This document shows positions 1-6,121 of a stretch of 6,766 nt of DNA, piece after piece (position 1 is the stretch's first letter; each line of letters begins with the position of its first letter). The DNA is from Micromonosporaceae bacterium. Its GTDB lineage: Bacteria; Actinomycetota; Actinomycetes; Mycobacteriales; Micromonosporaceae. A program made the position numbers and the translations under genes. The notes beneath the pieces are model-generated. The model saw only the letters and a list, made by a program, of their open reading frames with translations, was not told the DNA's origin and did not search any database. Location of the stretch: assembly GCA_017354595.1 (NCBI GenBank), contig JAFMQQ010000173.1, forward strand, positions 1 through 6,766, read 5' to 3'.

Positions 1-308
1 TCCTCGTTCTGCACCGTGGCATAGTCGGTGCCGACCACGCCGAGGTACTCGGTGACGCCGGTGACGATGTTGGTCCGGACGGTCATCTTCTTGTCCGGGC
101 ACTCGATGACGTTGACCCCGTTCTCGGTGTACTCCACACCCTGGATGTCGATCTTGCGGACTTTCCAGCCGCCGAGGAACGCCTTGGCCATGGCGTCCTC
201 GGCGGTCATGCAGTCGTCGGTGACGGTGCCCAGCTGGTGCCAAGCGGACAGGCGTGCGGAGGCGAAGGCGTATGCGCCCGTGGCGACCTGTTCGATTTCG
301 TGGGCCAT
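1..308 (-). CDS. DUF932 (TIGR03299-like) phage/plasmid protein, N-terminal part
   Basis: This leftward reading frame starts at ATG 308-306 and runs off the left edge after 102 codons without a stop. It begins MAHEIEQVATGAYAFASARL and continues with a W-H-x-L-G motif (residues 23-27), then the segment VTEYLGVVGTDYATVQNE near residues 85-102. A short MAHE start, a WHxLG motif and a late 'LGVVGxxYxxVQN' segment are the recognisable pattern of the DUF932 / 'phage/plasmid-like protein TIGR03299' family, common on phages, plasmids and integrative elements. The biochemical role is not established; a link to plasmid or phage replication or anti-restriction is speculation. A clear Shine-Dalgarno, AAAGGAG at 320-314, lies 5 bases before the ATG and fixes the start. 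The gene is divergent from the recombinase module on its right. The C-terminal two thirds are outside the window. Confidence 0.82.
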   Translation of the reverse strand, partial: MAHEIEQVATGAYAFASARLSAWHQLGTVTDDCMTAEDAMAKAFLGGWKVRKIDIQGVEYTENGVNVIECPDKKMTVRTNIVTGVTEYLGVVGTDYATVQNE

Positions 309-311
309 GTT

Positions 312-320
312 CTCTCCTTT
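312..320 (-). promoter_or_regulatory. Ribosome binding site of the DUF932 gene
   Basis: On the minus strand the sequence reads AAAGGAGAG and ends three bases before the ATG at 308. The GGAG core (317-314) is spaced 5 bases from the start. It is a near-consensus site and decides the start codon. Confidence 0.75.
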
Positions 321-321
321 A

Positions 322-344
322 TTGCATTGGATGAATGATTCGCT
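322..344 (+). repeat. Degenerate direct repeat, copy 1
   Basis: This 23-base segment beginning TTGCATTGGATGAATGAT matches the segment at 449-471 (beginning TTGCATCTGATGAACGAT) at 18 of 23 positions by eye, including the blocks TTGCAT and GATGAA. It sits directly upstream of the DUF932 ribosome binding site. Two near-identical, less GC-rich sites flanking a divergent intergenic region could be recombinase-binding sites, an element end, or operators for the HTH protein of the trio. Which one applies cannot be decided from sequence. Confidence 0.5.
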
Positions 345-380
345 GTTGGGTGTTCGTTGTCGTTGCTGGCAAAGGGATCG

Positions 381-404
381 CGGGGTGTGACGCCCCGGTC
401 GGGG
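381..404 (+). repeat. Overlapping alternative hairpin arms
   Basis: The segment holds CGGGG (381-385), CCCCG (393-397) and CGGGG (400-404). The middle block can pair with either outer block, giving two mutually exclusive short stems. It lies mid-way in the divergent intergenic region between DUF932 and the recombinase. There is no adjacent T-run, so it is not an obvious terminator. It may be only a by-product of high GC content. Confidence 0.25.
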
Positions 405-448
405 TGGTCGATGCCTGGGTGTCCGTGACCAGGGCTGGCGGTGCTCGT

Positions 449-475
449 TTGCATCTGATGAACGATGCGTTCATC
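449..475 (+). repeat. Direct repeat copy 2 with a perfect 8-bp inverted repeat
   Basis: Bases 449-471 are the second copy of the 23-base repeat. Within it, GATGAACG (457-464) and CGTTCATC (468-475) form a perfect inverted repeat with 3-base spacer ATG. A symmetric site of this kind just upstream of a recombinase gene is a good candidate for a regulator operator or a recombinase-binding site. Copy 1 (322-344) keeps the left half better than the right half. If the recombinase starts at GTG 501, this palindrome lies in its 5' leader; a start at ATG 465 would fall exactly in the spacer. Confidence 0.5.
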
Positions 476-500
476 TGGCTCCCTTCGGTCGGAGGTGGCG

Positions 501-1633
501 GTGGTTGGGGTGCCGGCTGAGCACCGGGTCGATGTGCAGCCGCTGCCCGGTGCGGCCTCGGCGGTGCTGGCGTCGGGTGTGCGGTTCCTGCAGCCGGAGG
601 AGGCTGTGCTGGACGCGATGCTGACGGGGTGGGCGGCCCAGCAGCGGTCACGTCTGCTAAGCGCGCAGACCATCGAGCAGCGGGCGTTGCACGTGCGGCG
701 GTTCGTGGCGTTCACCAACGACTACCCGTGGAAGTGGACACCGGCCGACGTCGAGGAGTGGAGTTCGGACCTGGTATCTCGGGGCCTTTCCCACTCGACG
801 GTGCGCAGCTACCAGAACGCGGTCTCGGTGTTCCTGGGTACGCGACCGAACGCTGCTACGGCTGGGATGAGGTCTGCCAGCGGCACTTCGGCACTCATCC
901 GGTGCAGGTGTTCCACGAGTGGAACACGGCAGTGCATCGCAGCGAGTCCGAGGGACGGCCGGGTAACCGGCCGTTGAGCCGGGAGGAGGTGCAGGCGTTC
1001 TTCGACCACTGCGACGGGGAGGTGGCGCGTACCGCGAAGTCGGGCCGCAAGGGGTGGCTGGCGGCCTATCGGGACGCGACGCTGTACAAGGTGGTCTACG
1101 GTTGGGGTCTTCGCCGTCGCGAGTCGTCCAAGTTGGACACTGTGGACTGGTCGGCGAACGCGTCGGCGCCGCAGTTTGGTCGGCATGGGGCGCTGTCGGT
1201 GCGGTTCGGCAAGGCGATGCGGGGCAGCCCACCACGGCGGCGCACGGTACTGACCACGATGGGTTGGGCGGCGGAGGCGGTCGCCGAGTGGATCGCTGAT
1301 ATCCGGCCGCTGTATCGGGTCGCGGGCACCGCGATGTGGCCGACCGAGCGGGGTGGCCGGATTTCGGTGGAGCACATCAATGCCCGGTTCGCCGCCTACC
1401 GTGACGCGTTGGGGATGGACCCGATCCTCAGCCCGCACTGCCTGCGCCACTCGTACGTGACGCATCTGTTGGAGGACGGCTTTGACCACCTGTTCGTGCA
1501 GCAGCAGGTCGGGCACTCGTGGGGGTCGACCACGGCGATCTACACCAGCGTCGGCTCGGAGTTCAAGAACACGGTTCTGCGTCGGGCGCTGGACCGGGCC
1601 TTCGAGCCGGACCGGCCGGCCGAGTCGAGCTGA
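501..1633 (+). pseudogene. Tyrosine recombinase/integrase, frameshifted (gene 1 of trio)
   Basis: A site-specific tyrosine recombinase read in two frames. The first frame (about 501-838) encodes an N-terminal SAM-like core-binding domain, ending RSYQNAVSVFLG. The second (about 839-1633) begins YATERCYGWDEVC and encodes the full catalytic domain. Box I R is at 1112-1114 (GLRRRE) and the hairpin K at 1211-1213 (RFGKAMRG). Box II HCLRH gives H at 1436 and R at 1445. The third-box H is at 1514 (VGHSW) and the nucleophilic Tyr at 1541-1543 (AIYTSV). All expected catalytic residues are present. CTGGGGTAC would restore one frame, whereas the sequence has CTGGGTAC, so one G is missing at 836-838. GTG 501 is preferred as start because GGAGG (491-495) lies 5 bases upstream; ATG 465 lacks a ribosome site. 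It is close to a widespread actinobacterial integrase family that precedes a small HTH gene. The gene is inactive as read unless the indel is a base-calling error. Confidence 0.85.
836..838 (+). other. Probable single-base deletion (frameshift) in recombinase gene
   Basis: The first frame reads GTG TTC CTG GGT and then leaves the family pattern, meeting a stop at 975-977. The other frame resumes the pattern immediately with TAC GCG ACC. One extra G here (GGG to GGGG) joins VFLG directly to YATERCYGW. No slippery heptamer for programmed -1 frameshifting is present. Confidence 0.75.
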
Positions 1634-1634
1634 G

Positions 1635-1640
1635 AGGAGG
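1635..1640 (+). promoter_or_regulatory. Ribosome binding site of the HTH gene
   Basis: AGGAGG begins two bases after the recombinase stop (1631-1633) and lies 8 bases before GTG 1649. It decides against the in-frame GTG at 1640, which overlaps the site itself. Confidence 0.7.
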
Positions 1641-1648
1641 TGCTGCTG

Positions 1649-1996
1649 GTGGCCCGTGCACGCAAGTTGGGGTACCGGTGGAACCTGCGCACCCTGATGG
1701 CCACGCGGGGCATGTTCTCCACCACCGACCTCGCGCCGCTGCTGGCCGAACGGGGCGTCGTACTCTCGGCTGCGCAGGTGTATCGGCTGGTGGCGCAGAC
1801 TCCGGAGCGGCTGAGCCTACGCACGCTCGTGGCCCTGTGTGACATCCTGGACTGCACCCCGGCTGACCTGATCGAGCCCACCGTGCAGGCCGCGCCGTTG
1901 CGGGCTACCGGCACCACCGGCGGCGGGGGTGGCGAGGTACCGGAGGCGGTGCGGGAGCGGCGCCCGCGACGGGCGGAGGTCCGCCGGGCGCCATGA
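1649..1996 (+). CDS. XRE/Cro-type HTH transcriptional regulator (gene 2 of trio)
   Basis: A 115-residue protein beginning MARARKLGYRWNLRTLMA. Residues about 11-75 form a Cro/C1-type helix-turn-helix of the HTH_26 kind. The helix pair LAPLLAERG and LSAAQVYRLVAQ is followed by LSLRTLVALCDILDCTPADL, the usual last helix and 'pssDLl' ending. The tail from about residue 80 is low complexity, rich in Gly then Arg/Pro, and could be a flexible basic DNA-contacting arm. GTG 1649 is chosen because AGGAGG (1635-1640) is spaced 8 bases from it; an in-frame GTG at 1640 overlaps that site. The gene follows the recombinase stop by 15 bases and overlaps the next gene by ATGA (1993-1996), so it is cotranscribed and translationally coupled. 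It may regulate the module or act as a small accessory or directionality factor, by analogy with the small third protein of Tn554-type systems (inference). Confidence 0.82.
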   Translation: MARARKLGYRWNLRTLMATRGMFSTTDLAPLLAERGVVLSAAQVYRLVAQTPERLSLRTLVALCDILDCTPADLIEPTVQAAPLRATGTTGGGGGEVPEAVRERRPRRAEVRRAP

Positions 1997-4358
1997 CCGG
2001 TACGCCGTGTGCCTCCTGCGGCCGAAGCGTGCGGCTGCGCGGGGTCAGCCCGCAGGGAAGGATCTGCTCGAACTGCTGCGCCAAACGACGCAGCGGACCA
2101 TGCGGGCAGTGTGGCCGGGTGCAGCGTCTGGTGGGTCGCGACCCTGACGGCCGACGGTGGTGTGGGCAGTGCGCGCGCCGCCACCAAGCCGCCGACACCG
2201 TCTCCAGCAACCGGGCCCGGGTGGTGGCCGCCGTGGCCGCGGTAGAGCCGCAGCTGAGCACTCAGGCCATCGAGCAGGCGGTCATCCAGGCCGCCTCGGC
2301 GGCGCGGACCGTGCGGCTGCTGGCCGAGTACCTCACCGCGCACCCGCATGCGCTGACCGACGGCACGTCCGGCACCGTGCCGGTCCTACGCCGGCTGGCG
2401 CAGGCGTTGTACTCGGCTGGCGCGCGCCGCATCGCAGTCCGCGACCCGACCTGTGTCGAGTGTGGACGCATGGCCCGGTCGAAGAAGCGGGTCGGCGACG
2501 GGTGGATGTGCTCGACCTGCCAGTCGAAGATCCGCTACCCGTGTGCTGGGTGCGGCCAGCTCCGCCGCGCCTACGCCCGGCACCCGGCCGGTGTGCTGTG
2601 CGAGGTGTGTGTGCGTCACCGGCGCAACGCCGAGGGCGACCAGGCCGTGACGAGCAGAATCGTCGACGCGATCCGCAGCCGCCACGCCCCCCGCCTCACC
2701 GTCGCGGCCATGGCCGCGATGGTACGCAAGGTGGCGCCTCGACCCGTGGACCGGCGGCTGCTCGCCGAGCACGTCGACCCGATCTGCCTGCCCGCCGGCG
2801 AGGCTCCGCTGCCGCTGACGAGGCTGATCATCGCGCTGACCGCTGTGAAGGCATTCGGTCTGCCCAGCCTGGTCTGCGGCGATTGCGCGAAGCCGGTAGG
2901 CGGCGACGGCCACGCCTCCCTGAAGGTCATCCAATGTGGACAGTGTGCGCGCCGGTGCCCCGAGTGTGGCCGTCCCTGGCGTCGGCTCTATGCCAGCATC
3001 TGCAACCGCTGCCGCCTCGACCGTCATCGCCGACGCGGTGACTGCACATGCTGCTCCCGCCGCGACCGCGTTCTCGACGATCGAGGCATGTGCCGCACCT
3101 GCCGCGACCGCACGGCCCGCCGCTGCCTGGACTGCGGCGCCTCGGCCACCCCGCTGCACCACGTGGAGCGCGGCGAGGTGTGTGACCGGTGCGCACTACG
3201 CCGGGATCTCGACCAGTTCCTACCCGAACAGACCACGCCGCCCTGCAACGGCTCCGCACGGCGATCCTCGCCGCCGAGCCCGACTCGACCCGCACCTGGC
3301 TGACCAGACCACGAGCCGGTCAGCTCCTCGCCGCGCTGCACAACGGAAGCGTCGAGTGCACCCACGCCGCGCTGGATGCGTTGCCGCCGGGCCGCGACCT
3401 GCAACACCTGCGGGCACTGCTCGTCGCATCCGGTGCGTTGCCGACCGACTCACACCGGCTCGTCGACCGGCTCGGCGCGGAACTCCTGACGCTGCTGCGG
3501 CAACTACCCGACGGCGACCGGCGCACCGTCCAGGCATGGCTGCGTTGGCGTGTGCTGGCACAGCTTCGCCGCTCCGCCGACGCCGGACGCGACCTCACCA
3601 CAGCCATCTACAACGCACGAGCCACCCTCACCCAGGTCGTCGCCTTCGTCACCGCGCTGCACCAAGCCGGGCGGCAACTCGGCACCTGCCGGCAGGCCGA
3701 CATCGACGGCTGGTTCGCCGCCCCGCCAACCACCCGAGCCCATATTCATTCGTTCCTGACCTGGACACACCGGCGCGGCCACCTGCCCAAGGCTCTGCTG
3801 CTGCCTGCATCCCGCCGCAGCGCACCCGCCATGCCCGCCGACTCCGAACAGCGCTGGGCGGTAGCCCGGCGGCTCGTCCACGACGACACCCTCGATGTTG
3901 CCGACCGGGTCGCTGGCGCGCTCGTGGTGCTCTACGCGCAACCCATCACCCGCATCGTCCTGCTGACCACCGAACACGTGCAGGCCACCAGCGGACAAGT
4001 CACCGTCGCCCTCGGACCGGACCGACTCGCCCTGCCCGAGCCATTCGCCACACTCATCACCACGCTGCCGCGCCATCGACGCGTCGGCACCGCGTCACAC
4101 CTGCCCAACCATTGGCTGTTCCCCGGCGCCCGAGCCGGCCAACACGCCGCACCCGGCCCGGTAGCCAAACGCCTGCGCCGCATCGGAGTCACCGGCCGCG
4201 GCATGCGCCACGCCGCGCTCATGCAACTCGCCGCCGAAATCCCACCCGCCCTACTCGCCGGCATCCTCGGCATCCACCCCACCACAGCGGTCAAATGGAC
4301 CAGACTCGCCGCAGGCGACTGGACCCACTACGCCGCCATCCGAACATCCCCCAAATAG
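1993..4358 (+). pseudogene. Zinc-ribbon array fused to degenerate tyrosine recombinase, frameshifted (gene 3 of trio)
   Basis: A large protein of about 788 residues once one frameshift is repaired. The first frame (1993 to about 3225, stop 3301-3303) carries eight four-Cys ribbons. Their CxxC pairs start at residues 6/25, 37/57, 154/173, 184/203, 295/315, 322/337, 351/367 and 378/397. Two similar helical domains (about 70-150 and 212-292) separate them. The second frame (about 3226-4358) has a helical linker, a SAM-like core-binding domain ('ADIDGWFAAPPTTRAHIHSF') and a recombinase-like catalytic domain. Box I R is at 3951-3953, R in GRGMRH at 4206, and LGIH at 4266-4277. The usual Tyr position is Trp (VKWTRL, 4296) and the HxxR His is Arg (4197). 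A single missing C in CCC at 3223-3225 explains the break. The start overlaps the HTH stop (ATGA), so translation is coupled. I recall undamaged relatives as one long protein annotated 'site-specific integrase', but did not check. It is probably a DNA-binding partner of gene 1 rather than a catalyst (inference). Confidence 0.72.
3223..3225 (+). other. Probable single-base deletion (frameshift) in gene 3
   Basis: The first frame reads DLDQFLP and then runs into a Pro/Ser-rich tail with a stop at 3301-3303. The other frame reads RTDHAALQRLRTAILAAEPD and continues with clean coding character to 4358. Adding one C to the CCC at 3223-3225 joins DLDQFLP to RTDHAALQRL. A GTG at 3189 could in principle start the second part separately, but no ribosome site precedes it and its first residues read as off-frame sequence. 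Confidence 0.65.
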
Positions 4359-4404
4359 CAGGGACTACTCGACGGCAGTCTCGGACCGCATGGCCTACGG
4401 GCTG

Positions 4405-5019
4405 CTACCCGGACCCGGGAACGGGCCAGAAGCCCCGCACCTGCGGCCCGGCCGTGGAGGTCGACCCGTACAGTCCAATATCGACCAAACCCTGGGGCCC
4501 ACGCGCGGCGGTCCGGAAGAACGCTTCGAACGAGTCCGCCACACGCAGTATGCGCGGCGGCACCTCATCGGCAAGCGCGTAGATGGCATACTCGCCATTC
4601 GTCGTAGGCTCGTCAGTCCGCCAGAAGAAGCTAGCACCACTGTGGTCCCGGGCGAACGACACCGTCCGATCTGGCTGGACATCGGCAAGGATCTCCGGCA
4701 CCCCTTCGCCGCGTGCGGTCCCGCGGCTCTGCTCAATGGCGAACCTCAAATACTTGCGGCCGTCCTTGACGGTACGCATCAGGTCTGCGACCTTGTTGCC
4801 CCGACATGGTGCCGTGATCTGGACCGTGTGATCATCGACGCCGAGTTCTCCAGGCCCCAGTTCCTGGCAGAAGCTACGATAGCTGGCCGGCAGCCGGACC
4901 TTCAGCTTCCGCTCCACCGCGTCCAGCTCCGCAGCGGTCGGCAGCCGTGACAATACGGGCCCATCGTCGGTCCGAACCGACCCGCCACTCTCCCGAAGGA
5001 TCTCAAGCCACATATGCAC
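4405..5019 (-). CDS. SUKH (SMI1/KNR4) family protein, probable orphan immunity protein
   Basis: A leftward 204-residue protein. Residues about 27-62 read LPTAAELDAVERKLKVRLPA followed by SYRSFCQELGPGELGV. This is the SUKH-1 signature: an 'acidic residue..lE..LgvrLP..Y..F' helix then a Gly-rich turn. Later segments such as FFWRTD, NGEYAIYALAD and VADSFEAFF fit the rest of the mixed alpha/beta fold. SUKH proteins typically neutralise nuclease or deaminase toxins of contact-dependent and polymorphic toxin systems. No toxin gene is visible, so it may be an orphan immunity gene or have another role. GTG 5019 is preferred: GGAGGAG at 5031-5025 is spaced 5 bases from it, versus 11 for the alternative ATG 5013. 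The gene is convergent with the trio; the 46-base gap shows no clear terminator hairpin. Its composition looks less GC-rich than the trio, suggesting separate acquisition. Confidence 0.82.
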   Translation of the reverse strand: MHMWLEILRESGGSVRTDDGPVLSRLPTAAELDAVERKLKVRLPASYRSFCQELGPGELGVDDHTVQITAPCRGNKVADLMRTVKDGRKYLRFAIEQSRGTARGEGVPEILADVQPDRTVSFARDHSGASFFWRTDEPTTNGEYAIYALADEVPPRILRVADSFEAFFRTAARGPQGLVDIGLYGSTSTAGPQVRGFWPVPGSG

Positions 5020-5024
5020 ATCCG

Positions 5025-5031
5025 CTCCTCC
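5025..5031 (-). promoter_or_regulatory. Ribosome binding site of the SUKH gene
   Basis: The minus strand reads GGAGGAG and ends 5 bases before GTG 5019. It supports the GTG over the ATG two codons downstream. Confidence 0.65.
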
Positions 5032-5266
5032 GCGCCCGACGGCCCGCTGACATGCCGCAGCAGCCTACAAGACTTCCACGGCACTGGTCGATCTACTCCG
5101 CAGGTCTACCCGGCCAACCCCAGAGAGGGCTAACCATTGCTGCCGCCCGATCGCGCTCCTCGCCCCCGGGGCCAGGAGCCGACGAACCAGCTCCCGGCCC
5201 CTCCGCGACCACGGTCGCACCGAGAACCCGTCTCTGTTGTTCACTATGCAGCTGTCAAGGAACGAA

Positions 5267-5279
5267 CGCCGTCACGGCG
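5267..5279. repeat. Perfect palindrome in the SUKH upstream region
   Basis: CGCCGT (5267-5272) and ACGGCG (5274-5279) form a perfect inverted repeat around one central base. It lies about 250 bases upstream of the SUKH start. The spacing is too tight for a good RNA hairpin, so a protein-binding site is the more natural reading. The evidence is the symmetry alone. Confidence 0.3.
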
Positions 5280-5476
5280 CAAGAGGTCACACAACAAGGG
5301 CTATTCGCGGGGTTCGAATACTTCGGTGGTACCGGTTACTGGCTCCTTCCTATGTGGACGTTGCGTGTGCCACCCGATTGGCGACGTTGTAAATGCTGCC
5401 GACCTATAAGGAGGGATCAAGACGGATCCGCGTGGTGCTTCAAGGTTTCTGCGGCGAATGTGGGCCGCGATAACGG

Positions 5477-5631
5477 CTACCCGTGCCGGGTGGTGGGCAC
5501 CGGGTCGATCCGGCCGTCCGGGCCGTACCGGAACGTGTGGACGGTACGGAACGGGCCGGCAGGTACGCGGCGATCCGGGATCCGGGTAGCCGCACGGTCC
5601 GGTACCGGCGGGGACCGTCAGTGCCGTTCAC
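5477..5631 (-). pseudogene. Possible small leftward gene, frameshifted
   Basis: A GTG at 5631-5629 overlaps the stop of the upstream 163-residue gene (GTGA), an arrangement typical of coupled genes. The frame reads MNGTDGPRRYRTVRLPGSRI and AAYLPA, then loses protein-like character. In another frame the same region reads PFRTVHTFRYGPDGRIDPVP and ends TTRHG with a stop at 5479-5477. Adding one base to the GGG at 5553-5555 (CCC on the minus strand) joins the parts into a plausible protein of about 51 residues. No family is recognised. The alternative is that this is non-coding DNA; the coupling and the RYGPDGRIDP segment are the only positive evidence. Confidence 0.35.
5523..5549. repeat. Inverted repeat CCGTACC/GGTACGG
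   Basis: CCGTACC (5523-5529) and GGTACGG (5543-5549) are a perfect 7-bp inverted repeat with a 13-base spacer. Further GGTACC-like words occur nearby (around 5600). It lies in or just after the end of the leftward gene chain. A role in RNA folding or termination is possible, but no T-run follows on either strand. Confidence 0.3.
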
Positions 5632-6119
5632 CGCTGCTCACCCCCGGCTCGTGTTGCCCTGGGGTAGGTCAGCTCGGTAATCACGTAGGCGATCAACGCG
5701 GTGCGCTCGGGCCGACTCAGCCGGGCCGCGATGGTCCGCAGCGGATAGATCAGCTCGTCCAGCTCGTTGCGGCGGGCAGCGGAGCGGTGCCGGCGGGCCA
5801 GGGCGAGGATAGTGGAGGCGGCGTGGTGTTCGGCCCGCAGATGGGCCGCCGTTTCCGCGTCCACGCGCCCGTCGCCGGCGTACCGGGGACTGCCCAGCAC
5901 GCTGAGCCGGCCGCCATCCCGACGTTCCACCGTGACCCGATAGAGTTCCCCGACCGCCTGGCCGTGGAACCGGGGGAAGTACACGGTCCTGCCGGCGCCG
6001 GCCTCTGGCAGCCACGCGTAGAGCCGTTTGCCGTCCGCGCCTGCCCGTAGGCCGCCGAAGGCCCACACCTCCTCCTGGTGTTGCTCGGGTGTCGGCTTCG
6101 TTGTGGTCTGTTCGGCCAT
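5628..6119 (-). CDS. Uncharacterised 163-residue protein
   Basis: This leftward protein begins MAEQTTTKPTPEQHQEEVWA. An N-terminal half of mixed beta character (KRLYAWLPEAGAGRTVYFPR, ELYRVTVERRDGG) is followed by a charged helical C-terminal half (AETAAHLRAEHHAASTILAL, RRNELDELIYPLRTIAARLS, ERTALIAYVITELTYP). No signal peptide, membrane segment or known motif is seen, and I do not recognise the family. The open frame extends upstream to 6323, but that part overlaps the preceding gene and reads as out-of-frame sequence. The start is ATG 6119 or GTG 6125; the latter overlaps the upstream stop as GTGA. No good ribosome site is present, so translation is probably coupled. It follows the 127-residue gene directly and is probably in the same operon, on what looks like plasmid or ICE backbone. 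Confidence 0.72.
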   Translation of the reverse strand: MAEQTTTKPTPEQHQEEVWAFGGLRAGADGKRLYAWLPEAGAGRTVYFPRFHGQAVGELYRVTVERRDGGRLSVLGSPRYAGDGRVDAETAAHLRAEHHAASTILALARRHRSAARRNELDELIYPLRTIAARLSRPERTALIAYVITELTYPRATRAGGEQR

Positions 6120-6121
6120 GG

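Larger units (their letters stand above)
5020..5476. other. Intergenic region without convincing genes
   Basis: About 450 bases with no reading frame of convincing composition on either strand; the open frames are Pro/Arg-rich or cross other genes. The part around 5225-5450 is visibly less GC-rich than the rest. It includes a perfect palindrome CGCCGT-c-ACGGCG (5267-5279) and, on the minus strand, TTGACA (5259-5254) followed by GCTGCATAGTGAACAAC. The TTGACA lacks a -10 hexamer at 16-18 bases, so no promoter is claimed. It presumably contains the leader and promoter of the SUKH gene. It could also hold an insertion scar or an element end. Confidence 0.5.

Noticed and set aside
830..842. Programmed -1 frameshift in the recombinase gene
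   Set aside because: There is no X XXY YYZ slippery heptamer and no evident downstream stem; a simple indel in a G run is enough. The same holds at 3220-3235.
3189..3303. Two separate overlapping genes instead of one frameshifted gene 3
   Set aside because: The GTG at 3189 has no ribosome site and its first 12 or so residues are out-of-frame in character. A one-base repair gives continuous coding character. Kept only as an alternative.
2936..4582. Long plus-strand open frame of about 548 codons overlapping gene 3 and the SUKH gene
   Set aside because: It is extremely rich in Arg, Pro, His and Ala, overlaps better-supported frames on both strands, and has no recognisable domain. It is a high-GC shadow.
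5230..5259. Minus-strand TTGACA as a -35 box for the SUKH gene
   Set aside because: No TAnnnT-like -10 hexamer occurs at 16-18 bases spacing.
5311..5321. GGTTCGAATAC resembling a tRNA T-loop
   Set aside because: The flanking bases do not form a T-stem, and no acceptor or anticodon stem can be found around it.
4947..6050. Plus-strand open frame of about 367 codons
   Set aside because: It runs antisense through the SUKH start and the 163-residue gene, has no ribosome site and shows no domain pattern.
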